Source of the DNA: Janthinobacterium sp. 1_2014MBL_MicDiv
GTDB lineage: Bacteria > Pseudomonadota > Gammaproteobacteria > Burkholderiales > Burkholderiaceae_D
Assembly: GCF_001865675.1 (NCBI RefSeq)
Contig: NZ_CP011319.1
Coordinates: 5,270,001 to 5,334,000 of the forward strand
Direction: 5' to 3'
Length of the DNA: 64,000 bases
Shown here: positions 17,303 through 25,009 of the stretch, piece after piece
Layout: each line of letters begins with the position of its first letter
How positions within the stretch are numbered: position 1 is the stretch's first letter
The notes under the pieces: model-generated
The model's input: the letters and a program-made list of their open reading frames with translations, nothing else
The model's database searches: none
What the model was told of the DNA's origin: nothing
Program-made: the position numbers and the translations under genes

Positions 17303-18786
17303 GCCTGCAAGTTCCAGCCATCGATGCGCGACAGCAGCGGGTGGTAGGCCCACAGCTTGCCTTCGCTGACAAACAGGCGCACGCGCCACGGCTCGCTGAC
17401 GGCGAACGTGTGGAACACCGTTTCGCGCAACTCGTCGTCCTGCACCAGCTGCGCCGCCAGGCGGTCCGTCGAGCGCAGCACGCTGGACAGGCCGGCGCTG
17501 GTCTCGAACTTGACGCCGAAGACGCCATTGCCGGCGCCCGATTCCAGCAGCGGCATGACGGCCTGGTTCTTGCCGCCATCGTCGCCGTGTTCCGGCTCTT
17601 CCCACGGCGCCGTCTTCAGCTTGGTGGCGAAGCGGTAATTGAAACTGCCCGAACACAGGCGCGGCGCCAGCGCGTCGGCCCGCTCGGGCTGGCTGCCCAG
17701 CTTGACGTAGACATAGGTATGGCGGCTGCGCTCGAAGCACAGCTGCCACAGGCCGCCGTCGCGCGACAGATAGGGGCTGCCGAACTCGAAATGCGGCACC
17801 AGCCCCTCGGGCCACGGCGTGAACGAGGCGGCCACGTTGCCGTCCGGCTGCAGTTGCAGCCGCAGCTGGCCGTTGGCGCACGGCCACACGGCCATGCGGT
17901 TGTAGGCCACGGGCGCGCTGACGGCGCCCAGGTCCGCCACGCCGTCGAGCAGCACGTCGCTGCCCGGCTTTTGCGCGGCGTCAAGGTTGACGAAGCGGAT
18001 GCGGCCATCGTCGTCGCGCAGCGGCGCCCACAGGCGGTTCTGGAACCAGATGGGGCCCGCCACGCACGGCGCGCCGCCCACATGCTCGACCACGTAAGTG
18101 AGCGAAGGCACGTCGGGACGGATGCAGGCCAGGCCGTGGCTGGTCGGCAAGACCAGCACGCTGTTGAAATCGGGCACGACTTCGGCGCGCCAGGCACCGT
18201 GGGCGATGTCCGATTCGGCCAGCAGGCTGCCATAGTCGGGGTCCAGCGCCAGCCAGCGTTTCGAGGCGGGCAGCCACGCGTGCAGCACGGCCTTGCGCGG
18301 GTCGAGCGCCAGCAGCGCGGCGCCGCAGGTGCCGAACTGGGCGGAGAAGAATTCGTACTCGCCGGGCGGCGGCATGGGCAGCGACGCTTCCGCCGGCGCA
18401 TGCTCGTCGCGCGCGCGCTGGTCGGCCAGTTTCAACGGCACGCTGGCCTGGCGCAAGCCGGCCGCGCCAGGCGGCGGCACGTCGCTGACGGCAGGCGCGC
18501 CGAAAGGCGGCACCCAGGGCGGTGCCGCGGCCGTGTCCGGCGGCGCTTGCAGCGCCGCGCCGGTGGCGGGATCGAAGGCGAATTCGGGCGGAAATTGCCG
18601 CAGCGCCTCGCCTGCCGCGCCGGGCAGGCGCCGGGCGTGCATCAGCTTGCCGATATCGGCATTGCTCAACAAGGGCGAGACGCTCTGGCCGTCCGCGCTG
18701 CGCTGCAAGGTCCACGCGCCATCGGCGGCATCCACCTGCCACACGCCAGAGGGCAGCGGCCAATCCCCAGAAGTTTTAAGGTCCAT
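17299..18786 (-). CDS. Uncharacterised 495-aa protein, first gene of the tubulin-like operon
   Basis: A 495-residue protein with no signal peptide or membrane helix. Residues 1-75 form a small charged N-terminal region and about 80-140 a Pro/Ala-rich linker. The rest repeats short beta-like segments rich in Trp, Asp and Gly (for example WLALDPDYGSLL, GPIWFQNRLWAPLRDDDGRI, GGLWQLCFERS). A beta-propeller or similar sheet repeat is plausible but not demonstrated. The stop overlaps the start of the vWA-like gene. The ATG at 18786 has only a weak AGAAAA upstream. Confidence 0.65.
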   Translation of the reverse strand: MDLKTSGDWPLPSGVWQVDAADGAWTLQRSADGQSVSPLLSNADIGKLMHARRLPGAAGEALRQFPPEFAFDPATGAALQAPPDTAAAPPWVPPFGAPAVSDVPPPGAAGLRQASVPLKLADQRARDEHAPAEASLPMPPPGEYEFFSAQFGTCGAALLALDPRKAVLHAWLPASKRWLALDPDYGSLLAESDIAHGAWRAEVVPDFNSVLVLPTSHGLACIRPDVPSLTYVVEHVGGAPCVAGPIWFQNRLWAPLRDDDGRIRFVNLDAAQKPGSDVLLDGVADLGAVSAPVAYNRMAVWPCANGQLRLQLQPDGNVAASFTPWPEGLVPHFEFGSPYLSRDGGLWQLCFERSRHTYVYVKLGSQPERADALAPRLCSGSFNYRFATKLKTAPWEEPEHGDDGGKNQAVMPLLESGAGNGVFGVKFETSAGLSSVLRSTDRLAAQLVQDDELRETVFHTFAVSEPWRVRLFVSEGKLWAYHPLLSRIDGWNLQA

Positions 18787-18869
18787 GTATTTTCTATGAC
18801 TAGCAATGCGTATCAGACGGTGTAACGTGCTGGGGCGGTCGAAACGAAGTCGCAGCCCTGGCGGTTCTC

Positions 18870-18898
18870 ATAGTAACGTCTTTTTATCTGTATGGAAA
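18870..18898 (-). promoter_or_regulatory. Predicted promoter of the tubulin-like operon
   Basis: On the minus strand TTTCCA (18898-18893) and TACTAT (18875-18870) are separated by 17 bases, about 80 bases before the first gene of the operon. It is the only plausible sigma70 pair seen in the 133-base gap after rfaE2. The match to consensus is moderate. Confidence 0.35.
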
Positions 18899-18919
18899 CA
18901 TTGACGACGTTTCCCTCCC

Positions 18920-19396
18920 CTACTGCGCCCGCACTTTCGTCAGCAATTTGGTGGTCGAGCGGTCGTGTTCGAAATCGATGGCCACCGCCTGGCCGCCATA
19001 CGCGAGCACGGCCCGGCCTTCCGGAATGGCCGCCATGTCGTAGTCGCCGCCCTTGGCATAGATTTCCGGCTGGACTTCCTGCACCACTTCCAGCGCGCTG
19101 TCTTCCGAGAACGGCACGACCAGGCTCACCGCTTCCAGCGCGGCCAGCACGGCCATGCGGTCTTCGCAGCTGTTCAGGGGACGGTCATCGCCCTTGCCCA
19201 GGCGTTTCACGGAGGCATCGGTATTCACGGCCACCACCAGCGAAGCGCCCAGCGCGCGCGCCTGCGCCAGGTACGTCACGTGGCCGCGGTGCAGAATATC
19301 GAACACGCCATTCGTCACCACCACCGGTTTCGGCAGCGCTTGCGCGCGGGCGCGCAGTTCATCACGGCTGCATAGTTTGTTTTCAAAATCAGGCAT
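18920..19396 (-). CDS. rfaE2: D-glycero-beta-D-manno-heptose 1-phosphate adenylyltransferase
   Basis: A 158-residue nucleotidyltransferase, the separate C-terminal half of the HldE function that makes ADP-heptose for the lipopolysaccharide core. Visible are VVVTNGVFDILHRGHVTYLAQAR with the HxGH active-site motif, GDDRPLNSCEDRMAVLAALEAV and the end DHDRSTTKLL. Length fits stand-alone RfaE2. The kinase half is not in this window. Its 3' end faces away from, and lies just upstream of, the tubulin-like operon on the same strand. Confidence 0.9.
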   Translation of the reverse strand: MPDFENKLCSRDELRARAQALPKPVVVTNGVFDILHRGHVTYLAQARALGASLVVAVNTDASVKRLGKGDDRPLNSCEDRMAVLAALEAVSLVVPFSEDSALEVVQEVQPEIYAKGGDYDMAAIPEGRAVLAYGGQAVAIDFEHDRSTTKLLTKVRAQ

Positions 19397-19429
19397 GGCA
19401 CTCTCTTGTAGGGGTTAATTCTCTTGTCT

Positions 19430-19672
19430 TCATTCGGCGTGGCTATCGCCATGGATGCCGCCGGCATCGAGGCGCCAGGCCTCGATCAGGGCCAGGGTGG
19501 CCGCTTCCAGGCTGTCCGCGGCGATGGCATCTTGCCGGTAATAAATCATGCGCGCGTACACGCCGGCCAGCCGGCTGACGGGCGCCGACAGCGCATATTC
19601 GTTGCCGCGCGCCGGCTGCCTGGCACGCCAGTAATTGATCGCCGCTTCCAGCGCCTGTATGCGCACTTCCAT
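19430..19672 (-). CDS. DUF3717 family protein
   Basis: An 80-residue hypothetical protein starting MEVRIQALEAAINYWRAR. This, with ALSAPVSRLAGVYARMIYY and AWR near the end, fits the small DUF3717 family of Burkholderiales; function unknown. The start has GGAGAGGG close upstream. It is 33 bases upstream of rfaE2 on the same strand and may be co-transcribed. Confidence 0.68.
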   Translation of the reverse strand: MEVRIQALEAAINYWRARQPARGNEYALSAPVSRLAGVYARMIYYRQDAIAADSLEAATLALIEAWRLDAGGIHGDSHAE

Positions 19673-19806
19673 CGCCCTCTCCTTGCATCGCCTCGTCCCG
19701 CATTATAGGGGGCGATCCGCTACAATACGCCATCGGCGCCACAGTTTGACGTTAGCGCCACCTTTCATTCATTGCAAGTAAGTACTTCCTGTGTTTCAAT
19801 CACCTT

Positions 19807-20739
19807 ATGACACTGACTGAACTGAAATATATCGTTGCAGTCGCGCGAGCGAAGCACTTCGGCCACGCCGCCGAAGCCTGTTTCGTTGCCCAGCCCACCC
19901 TGTCAGTGGCCATCAAGAAACTTGAAGACGAACTGGGCGTGGTGCTGTTCGAACGGGGCGGCGCGGAGATCTCCGTCACGCCCCTGGGCGCACAGATCAT
20001 CGCGCAAGCCGAGCGCGTGCTGGAACAGACGGCCGCCATCAAGGAACTCGCCAAGCAGAACAAGGACCCGCTGGCCGGCCCGCTGCGCCTGGGCGTGATC
20101 TACACGATCGGCCCCTACCTGCTGCCGCCGCTCGTCAAGGCCATGATAGACCAGGTGCCGCAAATGCCCTTGATCTTGCAGGAAAACTTCACGGTTCGCC
20201 TGCTGGAACTGTTGCGCCAGGGCGAACTGGACGTGGCCATCATGGCCTTGCCCCTGCCCGAGCACGGCATGGCCATGCAAGATCTGTATGACGAACCGTT
20301 CGTCGTGGCCATGCCGCGCCACCATCCGTGGACGGCGCGCGAGCGCATCGCCGCGCAGGACTTGAAGTCGGAAACCATGCTGCTGCTGGGCAACGGCCAC
20401 TGCTTCCGCGACCAGGTGCTGGAAGTGTGCCCCGAAATGGCGCGCTTTTCCTCGCCCGGCAACGGCATGCAGCGCACCTTCGAGGGTTCCTCGCTGGAAA
20501 CCATCCGCCACATGGTGGCCAGCGGCATCGGCCTGACCGTCCTGCCGCGCGCCTCCGTCACGAATATGCACGCCACCGACGGCATGCTCGAATACCGGCA
20601 GTTCGCGGATCCCGTGCCATCGCGCAGAGTGGTGATGCTCTGGCGCAAGAGTTTCACGCGCAAGGCCGCCATCGACGCCCTGTGCGCGGCCATCGCCAGT
20701 TGCGACTTGCCCGGCATTATTCCTCTCTGCGAAGAATAA
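19807..20739 (+). CDS. oxyR: Hydrogen peroxide-sensing LysR-type regulator OxyR
   Basis: A 310-residue LysR-family regulator. An N-terminal winged helix-turn-helix (about residues 1-60, with AAEACFVAQPTLSVAIKKLE) precedes a periplasmic-binding-like sensor domain. Cys199 and Cys208 in GHCFRDQVLEVC occupy exactly the positions of the redox pair of E. coli OxyR, which form a disulfide on peroxide exposure and switch on catalase, peroxiredoxin and iron-protection genes. It is followed by ubiA on the same strand, an arrangement common in betaproteobacteria. Confidence 0.95.
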   Translation: MTLTELKYIVAVARAKHFGHAAEACFVAQPTLSVAIKKLEDELGVVLFERGGAEISVTPLGAQIIAQAERVLEQTAAIKELAKQNKDPLAGPLRLGVIYTIGPYLLPPLVKAMIDQVPQMPLILQENFTVRLLELLRQGELDVAIMALPLPEHGMAMQDLYDEPFVVAMPRHHPWTARERIAAQDLKSETMLLLGNGHCFRDQVLEVCPEMARFSSPGNGMQRTFEGSSLETIRHMVASGIGLTVLPRASVTNMHATDGMLEYRQFADPVPSRRVVMLWRKSFTRKAAIDALCAAIASCDLPGIIPLCEE

Positions 20740-20768
20740 ACGGGATAGCCAGGCAGGCGGGATGGTCA

Positions 20769-20792
20769 AAATAGTACATTTGCGTACTATTT
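20769..20792. promoter_or_regulatory. Perfect inverted repeat between oxyR and ubiA
   Basis: AAATAGTAC (20769-20777) and GTACTATTT (20784-20792) are perfect inverted copies around a 6-base spacer. They lie about 40 bases before the ubiA start. The 24-base dyad could be an operator for a dimeric regulator or an RNA hairpin. There is no T tract, so a terminator is unlikely. Confidence 0.45.
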
Positions 20793-20832
20793 GCGATAAT
20801 CGACCTTTCTCTTCAACAAGATCGAGTCTTCC

Positions 20833-21687
20833 ATGAACAAGCTGGCGCTGTATTTCCGCCTGATCCGGCTGGACAAGCCTATCGGTACCGTATTGCTGCT
20901 GTGGCCTACCCTGTGCGCGCTGTGGCTGGCGCAGCAGGGCATGCCGGACTGGCGGCTGATAGTCATATTCACCCTCGGCACCTTCCTGATGCGCTCGGCA
21001 GGCTGCGCCATCAACGACTACGCCGACCAGGATATCGACAAATTCGTCAAGCGCACGGCGGAACGCCCCATCACCAGCGGACGCATCAGCGGCAAGGAAG
21101 CGCTGGCCGTGGCCGGCGTGCTCACCGTGCTGGCCTTCTGCCTGATCCTGCCCCTGAACACCCTCACCAAGCAATTGTCCGTGGCCGCCGTCATCATCGC
21201 CGCCACCTACCCGTACTTCAAGCGCTTCTTTGCGATTCCGCAAGCCTACCTGGGCATCGCCTTCGGCTTCGGCATTCCCATGGGCTTTGCCGCCATCACC
21301 GGCTCCGTGCCCGTCGTCGCCTGGCTGCTGTTGCTCGGCAACGTCTTCTGGGCCGTGGCCTACGACACGGAATATGCGATGGTCGACCGCGACGACGATT
21401 TGAAAATCGGCATCAAGACGTCGGCCATCACGTTTGGCCGCTACGACGTCGCCATCGTCATGCTGTGCTATGCCGTGTTCCTGCTGCTGTGGCTGGCGTG
21501 CGGCTGGTATCTGGGCTTGCGCACCTGGTTCGTCGCGGGCCTGTGCGTGGCGGCCGGCTGCGCCGTTTACCACTACACCCTGATCCGCGCACGCGAGCGT
21601 ATGCCGTGTTTTGCGGCATTCCGGCATAATAACTGGCTAGGAGCAGCGGTGTTTGCGGGAGTGGCGCTCGACTTTGCTTTCCGTTAA
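20833..21687 (+). CDS. ubiA: 4-hydroxybenzoate octaprenyltransferase
   Basis: A 284-residue integral membrane prenyltransferase that attaches the polyprenyl tail to 4-hydroxybenzoate in ubiquinone synthesis. Both Asp-rich Mg-diphosphate motifs are present: NDYADQDIDKFVKRT (about residues 61-75) and DTEYAMVDRDDDLKIGIKTSA (about 178-198). Eight or more hydrophobic helices are visible and the length is normal for UbiA. It links to the oxidase locus only through the quinone pool. Confidence 0.95.
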   Translation: MNKLALYFRLIRLDKPIGTVLLLWPTLCALWLAQQGMPDWRLIVIFTLGTFLMRSAGCAINDYADQDIDKFVKRTAERPITSGRISGKEALAVAGVLTVLAFCLILPLNTLTKQLSVAAVIIAATYPYFKRFFAIPQAYLGIAFGFGIPMGFAAITGSVPVVAWLLLLGNVFWAVAYDTEYAMVDRDDDLKIGIKTSAITFGRYDVAIVMLCYAVFLLLWLACGWYLGLRTWFVAGLCVAAGCAVYHYTLIRARERMPCFAAFRHNNWLGAAVFAGVALDFAFR

Positions 21688-21699
21688 TTTGCTCGCGAC

Positions 21700-21741
21700 A
21701 AAAAGCCTTGCGCCCCGGCAACCGTTGAGGCGGCGCAAGGC
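21700..21741 (-). terminator. Terminator-like hairpin pointing to the minus strand
   Basis: GCCTTGCGCC (21705-21714) and GGCGCAAGGC (21732-21741) form a perfect 10-base stem. The five-base T tract (AAAAA on plus at 21700-21704) follows the stem only on the minus strand, although the flanking genes are both on plus. It may end an unseen minus-strand transcript, or be a weak structure behind ubiA. Confidence 0.4.
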
Positions 21742-21804
21742 AGCCTGGCCGCTGCTGCCTACACTGGTATTTCACTGTGCAGTTTCACTTCCATGAGGTA
21801 ATAC

Positions 21805-22158
21805 ATGAGCTCGACACATACCGGCAAATCCAGCAGCGACAGCATCCTCGCCGACGCCGACAAGGCCCGCGATAAACTGGTCGGCGACCTGAAAAACGTC
21901 ATCAACGAAGCCGAAGGCTGGCTCGATGGCGCCAAGGACCAGACGGGCGAGAATGTCAAAGCCGTCAAGGAAAAGTTCATCGCCACCGTGGAAACGGCCA
22001 AGAAAGACTTGCTGAAGCTGGAAGAAGACTTGCTCGAACGCACCAAGAAGGCGGCCAAGGCCACCGACGAGTATGTGCAAGACAATCCGTGGAAAGCCGT
22101 GGGCGCGGGCGCCGTCGTCGGCGTGCTGTTCGGCTTGCTATTGTCGTCGCGCCGCTAA
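21805..22158 (+). CDS. DUF883 family (YqjD/ElaB-like) membrane-anchored protein
   Basis: A 117-residue protein. It is a long charged amphipathic helix (about residues 15-90, rich in Lys, Glu and Ala) ending in a conserved DNPWKAVGAGAVVGVLFGLLL membrane anchor and SSRR. This is the pattern of DUF883 proteins such as YqjD and ElaB, inner-membrane tail-anchored proteins reported to associate with stationary-phase ribosomes in E. coli. The two genes that follow complete a yqjD-yqjE-yqjK-like order. Confidence 0.82.
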   Translation: MSSTHTGKSSSDSILADADKARDKLVGDLKNVINEAEGWLDGAKDQTGENVKAVKEKFIATVETAKKDLLKLEEDLLERTKKAAKATDEYVQDNPWKAVGAGAVVGVLFGLLLSSRR

Positions 22159-22237
22159 GCAACACCTGACTGCGCCAGCGGCTGGGCCGTTGGGCAGCCT
22201 CGACGGCATGGCCGTCCCCTGACGCGAAAGGCAGCAT

Positions 22238-22624
22238 ATGGCTATCGTGCATCATGTCGCCCAGGTCGCAGCGACCCTCGCCGCCATCGTCCAGACCCGT
22301 CTGGCCCTGGCGGCCGTGGAAATGGAAGAAGAGTCGCTGCGCTTCCTGTCCTATCTGGCGCTGGCCATGCTGGCGCTGCTCTGCCTGTTCGTCGGCCTCG
22401 TGCTGCTGGTCTTCCTCGTCATCGTGCTGTTCTGGGACACGCACCGCATCGCCGCCATCGCCATCACGGCCGCCGTCTTCATCGTCGCCGCCACCGCCAC
22501 CCTGCTGGGCGTGCGCGCGAGTTTCCGCAGCAAGCCGAAACTGCTGTCCTTCACCATGAGCGAATTGAACAAGGATCTGGACGAGCTGCAACTGCTGGCC
22601 CGCCGGGGATCGGAGCTGCCATGA
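22238..22624 (+). CDS. YqjE-like membrane protein (phage holin superfamily III type)
   Basis: A 128-residue protein with a short cytoplasmic N-terminus, two strong membrane helices (about residues 38-64 and 70-92) and a charged tail. It resembles the YqjE/Phage_holin_3_6 family, small inner-membrane proteins with no proven holin activity in this context. Its stop overlaps the start of the next gene by 4 bases, so the two are translationally coupled. Confidence 0.75.
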   Translation: MAIVHHVAQVAATLAAIVQTRLALAAVEMEEESLRFLSYLALAMLALLCLFVGLVLLVFLVIVLFWDTHRIAAIAITAAVFIVAATATLLGVRASFRSKPKLLSFTMSELNKDLDELQLLARRGSELP

Positions 22625-22971
22625 CCACGCATCCCACCAAACTGTCCCACGTGCACACGTCCGCCAGCCTGGCGCAGCGGCGCGATGCCCTGCTGGCCGA
22701 ATGCGCGCTGCAGCGCCTGGCCCTGGGCGTGGAAACGCGCCAGTTGCTCGAACCGCTGACGGGCGGCAGGCTGCGCCACACCCTGGCCACGCGCTTTAAA
22801 ATCCCGCTGATGCTGGGTGGCGCCGCGCTGGGCCTGCTGCTGGTGCGCCCGCGCCGTTTCGTGCCGCTGCTGCTGGCCGGCGCCTCGCTGCTGAAGCACG
22901 CGAATGCGGCCCTGCCCCTGATCCGCACGGTATTGCAGCGTTTCGGCAGGCAGGACGCGCCGCCGCCTTAA
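22621..22971 (+). CDS. YqjK-like membrane-associated protein
   Basis: A 116-residue basic protein overlapping the YqjE-like gene by 4 bases. An arginine-rich N-terminal helix (LAQRRDALLAECALQRLAL) precedes two adjacent hydrophobic stretches (about residues 60-75 and 80-92) and a basic tail. Size, gene order and composition fit YqjK-like proteins of the yqjDEK envelope cluster. Sequence similarity cannot be judged strongly by eye. Confidence 0.6.
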   Translation: MTTHPTKLSHVHTSASLAQRRDALLAECALQRLALGVETRQLLEPLTGGRLRHTLATRFKIPLMLGGAALGLLLVRPRRFVPLLLAGASLLKHANAALPLIRTVLQRFGRQDAPPP

Positions 22972-23066
22972 AAAATATTTCTTCCTGGCTGCATCCAAAT
23001 GGCAGGCCCGTGCGTAGTAATGGTATCAACCACCGGGTTGAGACTACACGCTACCAGGAGCCTGCC

Positions 23067-23627
23067 ATGTACACCGCCATCGCCACCCCGCGCCATACCG
23101 CCCCCTCGCTCACCGTCCTGTGCGCCGTCCTGTTCGTGGCCGCCTGCGCGCCGATGGGTGCGCGCTATACGCAAGACGCCTTGCCGGCCGCCGTCCAGGT
23201 GCCCGATGGCCACCAGGTGGCCATGCAGACCGTGGGCGTGGGCAAGATCGCCTATGAATGCAAGGCGAAAAAGGACATGACGGGCCACGAATGGACGTTC
23301 GTCGGACCGGACGCGGCCTTGAACGACCGCAGCGGCATGAAGGTCGGCACGTATGCGGGCCCGCCGGCCACCTGGGCCAACCTCGACGGCTCGAAAGTGA
23401 CGGCGACGCAAGTGGCCGTGGCGCCGGCCGGCGCCGGCAACATCCCGTATCAACTGGTGAAAGCCAATCCGGCCACGGGCAGCGGCGCCATGCAGGGCGT
23501 CAGCTACATCCAGCGCGTGGCCACCAGCGGCGGCGTGGCACCCAGCAGCCCCTGCGGCGCGGAAACCCTGGGCGCCAAGCAATGGGTGCCCTACCAGGCC
23601 GACTACATCTTCTGGAAAGCCGCTTAA
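23067..23627 (+). CDS. DUF3455 domain-containing secreted protein
   Basis: A 186-residue secreted protein. The hydrophobic signal (about residues 14-27) ends in VAAC, so it may be lipidated. The mature part carries GVGKIAYECKAK, EWTFVGPDAAL, NIPYQLVKANP and GVSYIQRVATSGG, typical of DUF3455, a family without known function found in bacteria and fungi. AGGAG about 8 bases before the ATG at 23067 decides the start; an upstream in-frame ATG at 23010 would place 19 polar residues before the signal. Confidence 0.78.
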   Translation: MYTAIATPRHTAPSLTVLCAVLFVAACAPMGARYTQDALPAAVQVPDGHQVAMQTVGVGKIAYECKAKKDMTGHEWTFVGPDAALNDRSGMKVGTYAGPPATWANLDGSKVTATQVAVAPAGAGNIPYQLVKANPATGSGAMQGVSYIQRVATSGGVAPSSPCGAETLGAKQWVPYQADYIFWKAA

Positions 23628-23636
23628 ATGCATGGA

Positions 23637-23699
23637 GTTAACGGTTGGCAAGCAGGTTTCTGGCCTATACTCGCCATTGAAAACTTGCTAACCGTTAAC
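23637..23699. promoter_or_regulatory. Long inverted repeat upstream of the ECF sigma gene
   Basis: GTTAACGGTTGGCAAG (23637-23652) and CTTGCTAACCGTTAAC (23684-23699) are 16-base inverted copies with a single mismatch around 31 bases. They start 9 bases after the DUF3455 stop and end 20 bases before the sigma-factor start. A TATACT sequence lies between the arms. It may be an operator or hairpin controlling the sigma operon. Confidence 0.5.
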
Positions 23700-23719
23700 C
23701 CCTGACGATTGCGCCCACC

Positions 23720-24286
23720 TTGCCAAGCCACGCCGCCCCATACGATTACGATGCCGCCCTGCGCGCCTGCGCCAGGGGCGAGCAGCAGGCATTGCACGGC
23801 CTGTACCAGCAGGAAAGCCGCTATCTGCTGGGCGTGGCCCTGCGCATCGTGCGCCAGCGGGCGCTGGCCGAAGACGTGCTGCACGACGCCTTCCTGAATA
23901 TCTGGCGCCGCGCCGGCAGTTTCGACGCCACGCGCGGCAGCGGCAAGGGCTGGATCTATGTGGTGGTGCGGCACCAGGCGCTGAACGTGGCGCGGGCGCG
24001 CGCGCATGAAGTATCGGCCGACGAGGATAGCGTGGAAACCCTGCTGCATGAACGCCAAGGCAACGATGCCGGCGACGCTTCGGACGCCTACGCCTTGCAG
24101 GCGAATATGGGCAAGCTGCGCGATTGCCTCGGCCATCTGGACGATGCCAAGCGCGACAGCATCCTGTACGCCTATGTCGATGGCTGTTCCCACAGCGAAA
24201 TCGCACAGCGCCTGCAGGCGCCGCTGGGCACGGTGAAAGCCTGGGTCAAGCGGGGCCTGGCCGCCTTGCGGGAGTGCATGGGATGA
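23720..24286 (+). CDS. ECF-type RNA polymerase sigma factor
   Basis: A 188-residue sigma factor of the extracytoplasmic-function group. Region 2 contains LLGVALRIVRQRALAEDVLHDAFLNIWRRA (read in two parts) and RGSGKGWIYVVVRHQALN. Region 4 contains DAKRDSILYAYVDGCSHSEIA and APLGTVKAWVKRGLAAL. No ATG is available; TTG at 23720 is used here, with CTG or ATT a little upstream as alternatives and no clear ribosome site. The stop overlaps the start of a membrane anti-sigma gene (ATGA), the usual sigma/anti-sigma coupling. Confidence 0.88.
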   Translation: MPSHAAPYDYDAALRACARGEQQALHGLYQQESRYLLGVALRIVRQRALAEDVLHDAFLNIWRRAGSFDATRGSGKGWIYVVVRHQALNVARARAHEVSADEDSVETLLHERQGNDAGDASDAYALQANMGKLRDCLGHLDDAKRDSILYAYVDGCSHSEIAQRLQAPLGTVKAWVKRGLAALRECMG

Positions 24287-25002
24287 CGCGCCACGACGAA
24301 GACGAATTGCAGCGGCTGGCCGGCGAATACGTGCTGGGCACGCTGGAACTGGCCAAGCGCAGCGCAGTGGAACAGCGTTTGCCGCGCGACGCCGCCCTGC
24401 GCGACGCCATCGCCGCCTGGGAACAGCGTTTGCTGCCATTGACGAGTCTGGCGCCGCCCGTACAGCCATCCGAGCAACTGTGGCCGCGCATCGGCGCCAG
24501 CCTGTTTACGCCGCAAGCAGTCAGGCAGGCGGGCGGCTGGCAAGCGTGGTGGAACAGCCTGGCCTTCTGGAGAATACTGGCCGGCGGCGGCTTGCTGGCC
24601 ACGGCCGCGCTGGCCGTCATGGTGACGCTGCAGCTGCAGGCGCCTGCCGGCCCCGGCTACCTGGTGGTGCTGGTGGCGCCGCAGGACAAGTCGCCGGGCT
24701 GGATCGTGCAGGCGGGCAGCCGTGGCGGCAAGAGCCGCGAGCTGAGCCTGATTCCGCTGGGCCCGACGGCCGTGCCGCAGCAAAAAGCCCTGCAATTCTG
24801 GACCAAGGGCAAGGACTGGGGCGCGCCCGTCTCGCTGGGCCTGGTGCAGCCGGGACAAAGCCTCAAGTTGACCTTGGACAAGCTGCCGCCGCTGCAGCCC
24901 GATCAGCTGTTTGAAATCACGCTGGAGCCGGAAGCTGGCTCGCCGACGGGCCGGCCGACAGGGCCAATCCTGTATATCGGCCGCGCCGTCAAGGTGATGT
25001 AA
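24283..25002 (+). CDS. RskA-type membrane anti-sigma factor
   Basis: A 239-residue anti-sigma protein. The cytoplasmic N-terminal domain (about residues 1-55: ELQRLAGEYVLGTLELAKRSAVEQRL, AAWEQRLLPL) resembles the zinc-less anti-sigma domain of RskA. One membrane helix (about 97-118) and a periplasmic C-terminal domain (about 120-239) complete the protein. It overlaps the sigma gene by 4 bases and should hold that sigma factor inactive until a signal reaches the periplasmic domain. The signal is unknown. It converges closely on proC. Confidence 0.85.
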   Translation: MTRHDEDELQRLAGEYVLGTLELAKRSAVEQRLPRDAALRDAIAAWEQRLLPLTSLAPPVQPSEQLWPRIGASLFTPQAVRQAGGWQAWWNSLAFWRILAGGGLLATAALAVMVTLQLQAPAGPGYLVVLVAPQDKSPGWIVQAGSRGGKSRELSLIPLGPTAVPQQKALQFWTKGKDWGAPVSLGLVQPGQSLKLTLDKLPPLQPDQLFEITLEPEAGSPTGRPTGPILYIGRAVKVM

Positions 25003-25009
25003 GCCGAAC

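Noticed and set aside
15833..17887. Extended N-terminus of the vWA-like gene (684 codons)
   Set aside because: The extra 195 codons lie inside the upstream gene in another frame. The internal ATG at 17302 begins a good signal peptide and overlaps the previous stop.
22238..22624. Prophage remnant suggested by the holin-like protein
   Set aside because: No other phage gene is nearby. The gene sits in a DUF883-YqjE-YqjK-like order typical of chromosomal envelope genes.
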